A DNA stretch of 64,000 nt from an uncultured Roseivirga sp. (GCA_947493005.1 CANLOY010000001.1:620001-684000), one strand, 5' to 3'. Counted from the first letter of the stretch, positions 47,501-55,558 are shown. Notes: generated from the letters alone by a model not told the origin. A program made the numbers and translations.

Positions 47501-50500
47501 CTGAAATTGGGGCATATACTTTCCAATTACTATTTTCTTCTAAAACTGCCAACCCAGTAGCAGTTCCTACATACACGGTTCCTTTAGATACATAAACAGA
47601 TCTAATGTCATTATTAGGCAAACCATTATTCGCATTAATCACTTCCCATTCATCTTCACCGTCTTCTAAAATTGCCAGACCACCTTCTTCAGTTGCTACA
47701 TATAGGGTTCCTTCAGATTCATATGCTGAGTATATATAACCACTAGGGAAATTTTTGTTTTGAGCTGCGTTGTGTATTGTCCAAGTAGGTTCAACACTTT
47801 CAAACCACTGATAACTAGCTCCTTCTATCTCATCTACAGAAAAAGTTGCACTTCCTCCAGTGGCTCCACTTTGGTTGGTGGGTTGGGTTGGGATTAAGTC
47901 TGGACACACCGTTTTGAAGGTTACCGCATTGGCAACGGCAACATTGTCTTGAGCGGTAGTATTTCCGTTTACCACTCCTGCTTCAAGCTCTACAGTATAG
48001 GTAACTGCAAAGTCTAAATCAACCGTGGGGTCTATGGTTAGTTTGGCACCGTCTACAGTGGCGTTGCTTACAGAAATTGTTCCTACCACGCTGTCATCAA
48101 CAGCATTTTTAATGATGATGTTTCCAGTTCCTTTGCTAATAGCCTCGCTAAAAGTAATTTCTATGTTGGCATCTATGGCAATGTCTGTGGCATCATTTGC
48201 TGGTATAGTACTCACCACGCTAGGTGCTTCCAGTACCGATAATGTGACTACTTCCGAAGTTTCTTCACAATCGCCTTTGGTCACTACTACAAAGTACTGG
48301 GTTTGGTCAAACGCTTCGGTGAGGTTATTGATAATTAACTGGTTAGCGGTTGCTCCAGTGATTTGGTTGATTGCGGATGGATCTAGAGTGTTAGTTAAAG
48401 AAGTACTTCCTTCTAATAATGCCAAACCGCCACCAGCAGTAGCTGCATACACATTTTCGTTGAATTCAATAATTGAGGTCACCCAATTATTAGGAAGGCC
48501 GTTATCACTATTATGCACTTCCCAGGTACTTGTACCTGCCCTCAAAATTGCCAGGCCTGCAACATTAGTTCCTACATACACGTTTTCGTTGGATTCATAA
48601 ACTGACTGAACAAAGTCAATTGGGAAGCCATTGTTTCTAGCAGTATTATGTACTTCCCAAGTACTTGTACCCTCTTTTAATATTGCCAAGCCGCCTCTAG
48701 TACCAGCGTATACATTCCCGTTGGTTACATAAACTGAACGTACAATATCATGAGGAAAACCATTATTCCTGGCAATATTATGCACGTCCCAAGTACTTGC
48801 TCCTTGTTTTAGAATTGCCAAACCGCCACTAGAAGTACCTGCATACACCGTTCCGTTGGATTCATAAACTGCATCAACCGTGTTAAGAGGAAAACCATTA
48901 TTCCTGGCAATATTATGTACGTCCCAAGTACTTGCACCGGCCTCCAAAATTGCCAAACCGCCACTAGAAGTAGCTGCATATACCGTTCCATTGGATTCAT
49001 AAACAGAACTAACTTGGTTACCAGGAAAACCGTTATTTCTGGCAGTGTTATGCATATCCCAAGTACTCGCTCCTGCCTTCAAAATTGCTAAACCGCCACC
49101 ACTTGTACCAGCATATATGGTTCCGTTAGATTCATAAACTGACTGAACATTATTACTAGGAAAACCATTGTTTCTGGCAATATTATGCACTTCCCAAGTA
49201 CTTGCACCGGCTTCCAAAATTGCCAAACCACCTTGAGTACCGGCATACACCGTTCCGTTGGATTCATAAACTGCATAAACATTATTACTAGGGAAATCAT
49301 TTATGCCTTCACTATGTACTCTTTTCACTGAAGTTTCGGCATATTTAAACCACTGATAACTAGCTCCATCAACGGCATCAACAGCAAAAGTTGCACTACT
49401 ACCAATAGCTCCACTTTGGTTGGTGGGTTGGGTTGGGATTAAGTCTGGGCAAACAGTAGAGAAGGTAAGTGCATTCTCAATTGCTAAATTGTTATTGCTA
49501 GTCGTATTTCCATTAACTACACCTGCCTCTAGTGCTACGGTATAGGTAACTGCAAAGTCTAAATTAGCCGTAGGGTTTATAGTTAGTTTAGCACCGTCTA
49601 CAGTTGCATTGCTTGCAGAAATTGTTTCTACCGCATCACCTGCTGCATTTTTTATAATAATGTTTCCAGCTCCTTTAGTAATAGCTTCACTAAACGTAAT
49701 TTCTATATTGGCATCTACAGCAATGTCTGTTGCGTTGTTTGTAGGAATAGTAGAGACAACAATTGGCGCTTCTATTACCGTTAGTTGAGCGATATCTGAT
49801 TCTTGCGTACAACCGTCTTTGGTTACTTCTACAAAGTATTCTGCATTATTTTCATCTAAGGTTAAATTGTTAATCCTTAATTCATATGAAGTTGCTCCCT
49901 GGATTTGATTGGTTGCCGTGTTGTCTGAGTTGTTTGATAAAATACTCGTCTGAGATAAAATAGAAAGACCTTCCTCAGTAGCTACATAAGCTCTATCACC
50001 ATCAGCATAAACTGAATTCACATCGTTAGAATCGGCAAAACCATTTTGATTTGCAGTTGTTGTGGTCCAGTTCGCGCCTCCATCGGTAGAAATAGAAATT
50101 CCACCACTTTGAGAACCGGCATAAATTGTATTACCTTCTACATGAACTGAAAGAACTATATTTGAATTAGCAAAACCATTTTGACCAGATGTAGTAGTCG
50201 TCCAACTAGCCCCTCCATCAGTAGAGATGGACAACCCACCATTAACTGTTCCTACATACACATTATCACCATCTACATAAACTGAAAACACATTATTTGA
50301 AGCTGCAAAACCATTTTGATTAGCTGTAGTAGCCGTCCAACTAGCTCCTCCATTAGTAGATATTAATATTCCACCACCATCTACTGCTGCATACACATTA
50401 TCACCTTCTGCATAAACTGAACGCACATTACCTGAATTTCCAAAACCATTTTGATGAACTGTAGTAGTCGTCCAACTCACGCCACCATCTGTAGAAATAG

Positions 50501-53500
50501 ATAATCCACCACCGAATGTCCCTGCATACACATTACCTCCTTCTGCATAAACTCCATGAACTTTACTTGTAGCTGCAAAACCATTTTGATTAGCTGTAGT
50601 AGTCGTCCAACTAGCCCCTCCATTAGTAGAGATGGATAATCCACTATCTGTTCCTGCATACACATTATTGCCTTCTGCATAAACTGAATTGACCAGGTCT
50701 GAATTAGCAAAACCATTTTGACCTGAAGTAGTAGTGGTCCAGGTAGTTCCACCATCTTTAGAAATACTCAAGCCAGCAACAGTTCCCGCATAAATAGTGC
50801 TACCATCTGCATAGACTGACAGCACCCAACTATCACCAAAACCATCCTGTTCACTAGTTATAGTTCCCCAGCTTTCTTCCTTTTTATACCACTGATAACT
50901 GGCCCCGTCAATCTCATCTACAGAAAAAGTAGTATAACTTCCTACTGCACTGGTTTGTGGCGTGGGTTGAGTAGGGATCAGGTTGGTATAACTCAGGCTA
51001 AACGCATCGGTCTTTTGGAAAAGTGGGGTACCATAGGATACAGAATAAGCTGTGGTACCTTCTTCTACAGTGATGTTTCCAGTGGCATCGGTATCAAATT
51101 CGGCTTCTCCTTTTTTCCATGAGAAAGTGTAGTTGGCAGAAGCATCATAATCAGTGAACGTTTCTTCCTGATCATTAACAAAAATGGTACTGTGCGAAGC
51201 CAAACCATTGTGTCCATTACTTGTGAGGTCTCTCAATTGGTTATCCGCTATTCCGGGTGAAGTACCGTAAGCCGCCATTAAATTGGCTGTATTATGAGCG
51301 GGGGCAGTTGTTCTTAGGGTCGTTACTTCCTCTGAGGTTAGCACTTTATCCCAAATGGTGATTTCGGCCATTTGCCCATCTAAGTAATTGGTGAGCCCAT
51401 TTTCAGCATACCTTGCACCTAATGTTGCAAACCAGTTATCGGTAATGGTAAGATCCAAATTGGTACTGGTAAGGGCCTCTTGGTCATTTATATATAGCTT
51501 AATTTCTTTGCTAGTGGTATTGAATGTGAAACCTACAAAGTACCAGGTATCATTACTCAAGGCTACTGGACTCTGAAAAAAGTTTGACCCGTCCCAAAGC
51601 GTTACACGCTCGCTGCCTGTAATGTAAAAACGACTTGTTGTTTCAGTATCCGAATCCTGAAAGGCCAGCAATTGATAAAAGTCTCCGCTCGCAACAGAAC
51701 TTTCTTTTTTGACCCAAAGAAATACAGAGTAGTCTGTATTTTTCAAATCCTCTGATAATGAATTAACGGCTATGCTATTGCTTTCTGATCGCTCGAAGTC
51801 TAAATAATTTACCGTATTGGCAGTAACAGTTCTGGTAATGGGGTCATCCGCACAAAGCGTTTCATCCGCAAGATTGTCAACATTAGCCGCATTTTGGTTC
51901 AAAACCATGTTCCAGGTATCGGAGCTTTGGACAAAATTACGCGTGGCGGTAAACTCATAGTTTCCGGCCGCTACATCGGTAGTAAAGGTACTGGCAGTTG
52001 AAACTTCTGTTCCATCTTTTTTCCATGAAAAATTATCGTACCATCCAGCAGCATTGAACCCTGGAATGGATTGCACACTCTGAAAATCCTGGGTGAAGCT
52101 ATTTTTCATGACCCCGTCATTGTTGTTTCCGGAGTGGTCTTTCAATACGGTGTTATCATCATTGCAGTCACCAAATACTGAATAGTAGCCTTTCAGGTTG
52201 GCATGTTTTGGGTGCGTATTGTCAATTTTCTGTTGCATGGCCTGACCGATGTCCGCTCCGGTCAGTACCTCGTCCCATACAGAAATTTCGGCCATATCGC
52301 CATTGTAGTGGAAACGCTCTGTTGTACCACTAAATTCTTGTCCTAAAGAATATCTTGATGTAGCCGAAGTAGATTGGTCCCTGGTGAAAGTGGTGGTGAG
52401 AATACCATTGACATAAATAGAAGTAAGGAAAGTAGTAGCATCATAGGTGTATCCTACATAGTTCCATACATCACCTGATAAATTAAAATTTGAGTTTTGG
52501 AATATTGCATTTTGCGCGTTTACCCGAAGTTGATCATTGGTAGGATGAATATATAAAGTAGTAATAGGAGCACCTGTTCCTTCCCTGTTAGTAGAAAACA
52601 ACACCTCAAAGTCGGTTACATTACCTTTTGATTTCACCCACATAAAAACAGAGCGGTTGGTGCCGTTCAGGTCGTCTTGCAAGGCATTTAAATCCACATA
52701 ATAGTCTTGGGGTGTATCAAAAGAAAGTACCCCTGTGGCATTGGTGTTAGCCTGATAGGTGACTGAGCCTGATTCGGCAATGGTGGCGTTTTGGAAAACA
52801 TCTACGGTAGGCTCTGCCCTGTCGAAAGTGACGGTATAAACCGTTCTGGTTTCGGCATCAGTGTCTTCATCTAACACGGAGCCCGAATCAGAAACGGTAT
52901 TGCCCATAGGAGTGGTGTAAGTGGAATTAACACACTCTGTTACATTTACTTCAGTACAAGTGTAACCATCGGGACAACAAGTAATGGATTCATCTACCGT
53001 AATATTGTAGGTGGTAATGATTGACCCTATGGTTTCCTGAACCGAAGAAGTTTCTGTAATCACCTGTCCCGCGGGGGTAGTGTAGCTTTCAGAGCTACAG
53101 ATAGTTTCACTCACATTATTACAAGAAAAGCCTTCTGGGCATAACTCTACAAAGTCAATGATCAACCGATCCGGATCTCCCATTTGCCCTGTCTCTTGGT
53201 TCGAATTCCACACATACACCCAATAAGTACCAGGTTCTAAATAATGCTTACCAGACTCGAGTGTCTCATCATTTCTCCAGCCATTATCTGGGTATTGTGA
53301 GATGTCTTCGGGAAAAATGCCGCTAAAAGTCGCAGGACTCCATGTGGATAAAATGGATTGCCTACGGTATTCATCCTCAGGGGCAACCTCATAGTTCGGG
53401 TCAAATTTCAGTCGCCATTGGTAGCCAGAACTCGGGGAAGAAAATCTTCCAAAACCACAAAAGTTGTTGGGTATCCCTTCTATGTAAGTCAGTTGATCTG

Positions 53501-53846
53501 TTCTGGTAATATTTTCACTTTCAGCTTTATACCACAAGAGCCCTGAAAGAAGAGGAGGCTCAACACTCTCAAGTCCGGACACCAATGAGCCTCTGGTGTC
53601 TATTGTGATCTTGTACCAAACCCCGGAACAGCAGCTAATACTACTACATTGACCTATCATGCCTGTGGGTGCACCTGTAGCAACGGCATCAGAATCAAAC
53701 CCATCTTCTATATAAGGAAAAGAGGTGACTTCGATGGGCTGGGGTAATACGGTATAAGGAGTAGGTGCGTTCTGCGCTTTTAGAGCAAAGTTGACGAATA
53801 TGCCAAAAAAAATGGTTATGAACTTAAATACAGCAGATGGCTTCAT
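38520..53846 (-). CDS. Giant multidomain T9SS surface protein (type B C-terminal domain)
   Basis: About 5,108 residues from ATG 53846 (an upstream TTG at 53870 gives 5,116). A signal peptide ends near ALKAQ. In order, approximately: unique N-terminal part with Cys-rich segments (1-350), LamG-type domain 1 (369-566) and 2 (672-886), seven-bladed propeller 1 (986-1296), Big_5 domain (1353-1466), propeller 2 (1503-1816), Big_5 (1873-1980), propeller 3 (2016-2326), PKD-like plus ~12 BspA/DUF285 repeats of 25 residues (2390-2873), Big_5 and Ig-like domains (2890-3503), MBG domains (3506-3820), PKD-like plus ~14 BspA repeats (3830-4350), four Calx-beta (4346-4803), two cadherin-like (4803-5003) and the type B sorting domain (5013-5108; NVFSPNGDGVNETW, DGTYYYEI, ending IRNR). 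It should be exported by T9SS and act as an adhesin. SprB-like by context, but not by sequence in its middle. Confidence 0.9.
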   Translation of the reverse strand: MKPSAVFKFITIFFGIFVNFALKAQNAPTPYTVLPQPIEVTSFPYIEDGFDSDAVATGAPTGMIGQCSSISCCSGVWYKITIDTRGSLVSGLESVEPPLLSGLLWYKAESENITRTDQLTYIEGIPNNFCGFGRFSSPSSGYQWRLKFDPNYEVAPEDEYRRQSILSTWSPATFSGIFPEDISQYPDNGWRNDETLESGKHYLEPGTYWVYVWNSNQETGQMGDPDRLIIDFVELCPEGFSCNNVSETICSSESYTTPAGQVITETSSVQETIGSIITTYNITVDESITCCPDGYTCTEVNVTECVNSTYTTPMGNTVSDSGSVLDEDTDAETRTVYTVTFDRAEPTVDVFQNATIAESGSVTYQANTNATGVLSFDTPQDYYVDLNALQDDLNGTNRSVFMWVKSKGNVTDFEVLFSTNREGTGAPITTLYIHPTNDQLRVNAQNAIFQNSNFNLSGDVWNYVGYTYDATTFLTSIYVNGILTTTFTRDQSTSATSRYSLGQEFSGTTERFHYNGDMAEISVWDEVLTGADIGQAMQQKIDNTHPKHANLKGYYSVFGDCNDDNTVLKDHSGNNNDGVMKNSFTQDFQSVQSIPGFNAAGWYDNFSWKKDGTEVSTASTFTTDVAAGNYEFTATRNFVQSSDTWNMVLNQNAANVDNLADETLCADDPITRTVTANTVNYLDFERSESNSIAVNSLSEDLKNTDYSVFLWVKKESSVASGDFYQLLAFQDSDTETTSRFYITGSERVTLWDGSNFFQSPVALSNDTWYFVGFTFNTTSKEIKLYINDQEALTSTNLDLTITDNWFATLGARYAENGLTNYLDGQMAEITIWDKVLTSEEVTTLRTTAPAHNTANLMAAYGTSPGIADNQLRDLTSNGHNGLASHSTIFVNDQEETFTDYDASANYTFSWKKGEAEFDTDATGNITVEEGTTAYSVSYGTPLFQKTDAFSLSYTNLIPTQPTPQTSAVGSYTTFSVDEIDGASYQWYKKEESWGTITSEQDGFGDSWVLSVYADGSTIYAGTVAGLSISKDGGTTWTTTTSGQNGFANSDLVNSVYAEGNNVYAGTDSGLSISTNGGASWTTTTANQNGFAATSKVHGVYAEGGNVYAGTFGGGLSISTDGGVSWTTTTVHQNGFGNSGNVRSVYAEGDNVYAAVDGGGILISTNGGASWTATTANQNGFAASNNVFSVYVDGDNVYVGTVNGGLSISTDGGASWTTTTSGQNGFANSNIVLSVHVEGNTIYAGSQSGGISISTDGGANWTTTTANQNGFADSNDVNSVYADGDRAYVATEEGLSILSQTSILSNNSDNTATNQIQGATSYELRINNLTLDENNAEYFVEVTKDGCTQESDIAQLTVIEAPIVVSTIPTNNATDIAVDANIEITFSEAITKGAGNIIIKNAAGDAVETISASNATVDGAKLTINPTANLDFAVTYTVALEAGVVNGNTTSNNNLAIENALTFSTVCPDLIPTQPTNQSGAIGSSATFAVDAVDGASYQWFKYAETSVKRVHSEGINDFPSNNVYAVYESNGTVYAGTQGGLAILEAGASTWEVHNIARNNGFPSNNVQSVYESNGTIYAGTSGGGLAILKAGASTWDMHNTARNNGFPGNQVSSVYESNGTVYAATSSGGLAILEAGASTWDVHNIARNNGFPLNTVDAVYESNGTVYAGTSSGGLAILKQGASTWDVHNIARNNGFPHDIVRSVYVTNGNVYAGTRGGLAILKEGTSTWEVHNTARNNGFPIDFVQSVYESNENVYVGTNVAGLAILRAGTSTWEVHNSDNGLPNNWVTSIIEFNENVYAATAGGGLALLEGSTSLTNTLDPSAINQITGATANQLIINNLTEAFDQTQYFVVVTKGDCEETSEVVTLSVLEAPSVVSTIPANDATDIAIDANIEITFSEAISKGTGNIIIKNAVDDSVVGTISVSNATVDGAKLTIDPTVDLDFAVTYTVELEAGVVNGNTTAQDNVAVANAVTFKTVCPDLIPTQPTNQSGATGGSATFSVDEIEGASYQWFESVEPTWTIHNAAQNKNFPSGYIYSAYESEGTLYVATEEGGLAILEDGEDEWEVINANNGLPNNDIRSVYVSKGTVYVGTATGLAVLEENSNWKVYAPISGLETPNHFDLVNSVYESNGTIYAGTNRGLAILKQGQDTWDLHNTTTGNNFPHLTVYSVYESDGTVYAGTKSGLAVLEAGQNAWKVFNATSDIPLPNNVVKSVYVSNETLYAATNQGLAILKPGDSQWDVHIPERNNNFPNNRVTSVYVSDGIVYAGTSGGGVAILEQGESQWMAYNQSEGLGDPVVTSVYESNGTLYVATSLSLSILEISSPLSDNPDPNANNQITGATTNQLKINNLTQDADGTQYFVKVTKGDCEETSGLATLSVLEELPTSNPFVFTINISGADETFEIPITDSFTYDYFIDWGDGFLQSGQTIGISHAYSEAGSYDIKIYGVFPAISFDGNATNAEKVTDIKAWGDISWESMNGAFADTRLTSLSATDAPDLSKVTDLHRVFASTDLFNSDLSSWNVSTVTDMSEAFRNAKVFNGDVSNWNVANVTTLSGMFKDAKQINQDLSSWDVSAVQNMNELFANASAFNGNVSTWNVSNVTDMTAVFDDCKVFNQDISAWDVSNVTTMEDLFNSAEIFNQDISNWDVSKVTNMESVFQGARAFNIDISSWQVGNVTDMDRMFSGARMFNQDIDSWDVSKVTSMQFMLSNAFAFNQDLNSWNVANVTNMSQMFSSASVFDGNISSWDVSAVTTMSKMFNGASTFNQDISGWNVSASLSFNEMFKDATKFDQNLGAWNIKPALEDESEALAYMFDGTALSTSNYDKTLIGWAAIDGLPEGYLYDVPATFCASETQRDFLLNTLSWEIYDEGKASNCFAAPDAVTLDSFVPANGATDVAVTSNIALTFSENVQAYVYGETGTAVNDVVLYNGAGTEVERFPANSLTYSAATVTINPAADLGYSETYYLLIEAESFIANTDAKFAGVTDVNAIRFTTEAQPNTAPVASAQDITGSLEVNQQLTGSYTYTDADTDAESGTTFQWYIADDAAGANSTAISGATAQNYTLTASEEGKYIALAITPNDGMDAGTEVFTAYKEVVPAVIPTLVSTVPADEAKDIVVSNNLSFVMSESVTKGNGNIILTPTAGAPIVINISASAVTVSGTNVTIDPTTDLLEGKFYTVTFDATALVDADGNHSAGLSSQTVWNFTTKEAQVAPVASAVSINRSTVVNAPLEGSYSYSDGNDDPESGSTYQWYRADDATGTNKTAISGATSEDYVAQATEHNKYVSFEVTPNDGNQAGTAVESDFFGPVLVDDGVTNIPPAFTSDPITTILDNVTYSYTITTEDLNSHTVSLTKTTGPAWLTLSAGVLSGNPAGQVGDHIIVLTADDANGGTKTQEFTITVEASNTAPSVNGIEVTGTTTIDEQLTGSYNFIDAENDADNSSYKWYRADDNAGTNKTAIAGATATTYTLTAADAGKFISFEVTPNDSKVDGTLAESSVVGAVDKKVPTLSLADISKVYGDADFDLAATTNSSGAITYSFDNDQTSASISGATVTLGNVGTIAVDVILAEDAEYQSRAIHSSITIDKRAIEVTATDASKGVGATDPTLAFTVTNGAIVGSDNVVSVSRDAGESVGTYSMTFTDGADAGNYEISKVNGTFTINANALTITANAVNKTYGDNDPQFTYAITSGALNTGDELMGGISRVEGEDVGDYALENALYNADYQITFVQANLTIGKKDLTATADDKTKYRGDANPELTISYEGFANGDIASDIAEPTIATVADATSAIGTYDITLTGGAASNYNLNLVNGTLTVAQRPFITTWEVQASDFNGGDRVFFNASEDFTYNYSVDWGDGSVETGLTSDASHSYAADGTYTVKITGDFPHFSTDYFRFESLEQWGDIVWESMEASFFRDEFGINATDAPNLSSGPSFERMFADANIGNPNLNGWDVSTITNMSDMFSGSDFNGDISDWDVSAVTDMRSIFSGARSFNNDLSNWNTSNVVNMRGMFASASAFNSPIGDWDVSKVTTMQSMFGGAKVFNQDLSKWETGNVTNMFGMFGNTDAFNQPLDAWNVSKVENMGQMFDNAMAFNQGLNSWDVSNVINFKEMFNDAHVFNGDISNWDVSKADDFEAMFEDARAFNQNIGAWNLASAEELAAMFRDALVFNQDIGAWRFPNATDTERMFWDADAFNQDISAWEMGNITDISSMFENADSFNQDISGWDVSNITDFSWAFGRAASFNQDISSWDVSSGRNFSSMFREVAIFDQDLSRWQIASATNMGSMLSGTGLSIANYDAILISWAAQEVQNDVSFGVEGLQYCAGNDARQSLIDDHNWTIENDSQSCTATVTIADASGNEDNGNITVTLTSDAFVVGGFTVDVSTADGTAVAGTDYTAVTAQTITFAGTVGETQTFTITPTADTNVEVNETLMVSMSNLVTGANNTVTITDQATVTIENDDEPVVSFATVSASNSESVTSSAIEVVLDQAGLSTATVDYTITGTATSGTDYTLTGGTLTFAAGDVAENISLAIIDDALIEADETVVVTLSNPSGAGLGTNTVFTYTIENNDAQVTIEDVSQSEDGGNFTVTATLEGSIAGGFAVEVNTTDGTATTADGDYTALSGHTLTFAGTDGETQTFAVSSTADTKLEADETLTVSMSNLSGTTAAVVITDEATLTITNDDAAAITIADISGNEGDGAITVTATLDNAVQGGFTVDVSTTDGTATVANNDYTAVTGHTLTFAGTAGETQTFTVTPTDDLIIENDESLTVRLSNLSTSLGVDITDGATVTIVNDDFNNAPTDIALSANSIAENNALDATIGNLSTTDADAGDSHTYSLVSGAGDADNASFIIAGNELKVNNTSFNFEDRTSYSIRVQTDDGSGGIYAKTLTIEVTNVNESPFALSLTNSTIDESDDAQEVGNLMTLDPDNGDTFSYALIAGEGDTHNGQFAISGNTLSTAGAIDFEDGASRSIRVQVTDAGGLTFVQTFTITIEDVVAEPIRDYVTNVPGGNVKNVFSPNGDGVNETWVIEDLTDNPFNEVKVFAQGGKLIYSKVNYTNDWGGTFKDNPVPDGTYYYEIVIFANAQSTTPARTIKGFLTIIRNR

Positions 53847-53917
53847 ATGTATAGTGTTTGGGTATCTCAAAATTCAATAGCGAATAAACTCACCGTTATT
53901 CGCGTGTAAAATTTTAT

Positions 53918-53926
53918 GTTCTGAAC
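53918..53926. promoter_or_regulatory. GTTCTGAAC palindrome, proximal to adhesin gene
   Basis: GTTC-T-GAAC is a 4-bp inverted repeat with one central base, 72 bp upstream of ATG 53846. Its repetition at 54212 and 54233, and as GTTCGGAAC at 413, suggests a regulator site. No bound protein can be named. Confidence 0.35.
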
Positions 53927-54211
53927 TCAGGTTGAGCTGTTCTGAAAGTGAAGGTGATTGTCATTTATGGTATGATTCTACAAGCTTTTAGTACCCTAAA
54001 ATTCTACTCGAACATTAGGTCAATGACTGTGAGTGGTGTTTATAAAGCCTGATTAATAAATAACAAAGAACTGTACTGGAAGGAAATTTATTCTGAACAA
54101 CACAATTTCCAGTCTGAACTCCATTAATATCATTTAATCAACATATTGGTTGAGGCCAATGGGTAATTCTGGTGCAACGGTAATAAGAATTGTATCAACG
54201 ACATTTTTTTT

Positions 54212-54241
54212 GTTCTGAACTCATGGATTTTTGTTCTGAAC
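54212..54241. promoter_or_regulatory. Two GTTCTGAAC palindromes 21 bp apart
   Basis: Exact copies at 54212-54220 and 54233-54241 lie two helical turns apart (21 bp), which fits paired binding of a regulator on one face of the DNA. They stand ~370-390 bp upstream of the adhesin start. Confidence 0.35.
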
Positions 54242-54341
54242 TTCTGAATTGTAAAAAAGTGCTGGGGTTTTAAGGTGTAGATGCTTCGGCAGGCTCAGCA
54301 GGGAACTTCCCCCTCCGTCCTACGGACACCTCCCCATGGGA

Positions 54342-54855
54342 GGACAGGAATTGGAAGTCGTGTAATGCGTAGTTCGTAGCAGGTCTCAAGTCTCACACTC
54401 CATGTGGCTTGTAGCGTACAACTTGTATCTTGTATCTCATCACTCAAAACTAAAAACTTTAGATTTCTCCTTGTAGTCGAAAGGACGTACTAAAAAGTAT
54501 TCTTAAACCCAATTAGTACGTCTTTGCGAACGCAGTGAAGCAATCTCCGTCCCCTTTAGAAATAGCAGTATAACCCGAAATTTCCAGGCATATGGTGAGG
54601 TTCATCTCCATACTTTTCTATCCAGAGCTTGCCGAGGGAACTCAAACGCTGCTACTAGAAAGATGCTTCGGCAGACTCAACACGAAAAAACACTACACCC
54701 ACGCAGTCTCCTCGAATGCAATGAGAGGTCTTATGGAGTGTTTGAATTCTCCCTCATGGTCGAAAGGACGTTCTAATGAGGGTTTGTTAATGCTAGACCA
54801 CTAGTACATCATTGCGAACAGTGTGAAGCGTGCTCCATTCTCTTTAGAAAAAGTA
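54342..54855. repeat. Intergenic repeat, copy A (~514 bp)
   Basis: First of three direct copies of a noncoding unit. It begins GGACAGGAATTGGAAGTCG and contains GCGTAGTTCGTAGCAGGTC, then TCTTTGCGAACGCAGTGAAG (54521-54540), then CCAGAGCTTGCCGAG and TCGAAAGGACG. The phrase 'TTGCGAAC..GTGAAGC' is like a common interspersed repeat of Bacteroidota. The unit has a short frame (54592-54804) that is not conserved as protein. Confidence 0.7.
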
Positions 54856-55387
54856 GGTCAGGAATTGGAAGTCGTGTAATGCGTAGTTCGTAGCAGGTCT
54901 CAAGCCTTAAGCATCACGCTCCATGTGGCTTGTAGCGTGTAACTTGTACCTTGAAACTCATCACTCAAAGCTCGAAACTAAAAGCTTTAGATTTCTCCCA
55001 TTCGGTCGAAAGGACGTACCAAAAAGTATTCTTAAACCCAATTAGTACGTCTTTGCGAACGCAGTGAAGCAATCTCCGTCCCCATTAGAAATAGCAGTAT
55101 AACCCGAAATTTCCAGGCATATGGTGAGGTTCATCTCCATACTTTTCTATCCAGAGCTTGCCGAGGGAACTCAAACGCTGCTACTAGAAAGATACCTTAG
55201 CAGGATCAGCACGAAAAAAGACTACACCCATGCAGTCTCCTCGAATGCAATGAGAGGTCTTATAGAGTGTTTAGATTTCTCCCTCATGGTCGAAAGGACG
55301 TGCTAATGAAGGTTTGTTGATGCTAAGTCAAACTAGCACGTCTTTGCGAACAACGTGAAGCGCGCTCCATTCTCTTTAGAAAAAGGA
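54856..55387. repeat. Intergenic repeat, copy B (~532 bp)
   Basis: Second copy, from GGTCAGGAATTGGAAGTCG. It has the same order of segments as copy A, with long identical blocks (for example the stretch around GCATATGGTGAGGTTC in both) and a short insert, GCCTTAAGCATCACGC, absent from copy A. The short frame at 55121-55306 matches that of copy A but ends differently. Confidence 0.7.
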
Positions 55388-55550
55388 GGTCAGGAATTGG
55401 GGGTCGAGTAATGCGTAGTTCGTAGCAGGTCTCAAGCCTTAAGCATCACGCTCTATGTGGCTTGTAGCGTGCAACTTGTATCTCGAAACTCGCAACTAAA
55501 AACTTTAGATTTCTTCTTTCAGTCGAAAAGGCGCGCTAAAAAAGACAAGT
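55388..55550. repeat. Intergenic repeat, copy C (partial, ~160 bp)
   Basis: Third copy, only its first third, from GGTCAGGAATTGG to the segment TTTAGATTTCTTC. It runs up to the end of the response-regulator gene at 55559. Its divergence is greater than that between A and B. Confidence 0.65.
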
Positions 55551-55558
55551 AAATGAAA

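Larger units (their letters stand above)
53847..54341. other. Adhesin upstream region with GTTCTGAAC palindromes
   Basis: About 495 bp upstream of the giant gene. It holds three exact GTTCTGAAC palindromes (53918-53926, 54212-54220, 54233-54241) and near matches at 53939-53947, 54090-54098 and 54112-54119. Before the start codon no perfect -7 element was found. A palindrome, CCTCCC-CAT-GGGAGG, lies at 54329-54343. No coding frame is supported. Confidence 0.6.

Noticed and set aside
46870-50890. Regular DNA repeats that look at first like a CRISPR array
   Set aside because: The repeat period (~130 bp) is in frame with the giant coding gene and encodes propeller repeats; there are no short identical repeats with unique spacers and no cas genes.
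54592-55306. Two similar small frames (70 and 61 codons) in the repeat units
   Set aside because: Their similarity comes from the repeat itself. Ends differ by frameshift, and the DNA has the look of a noncoding interspersed repeat.
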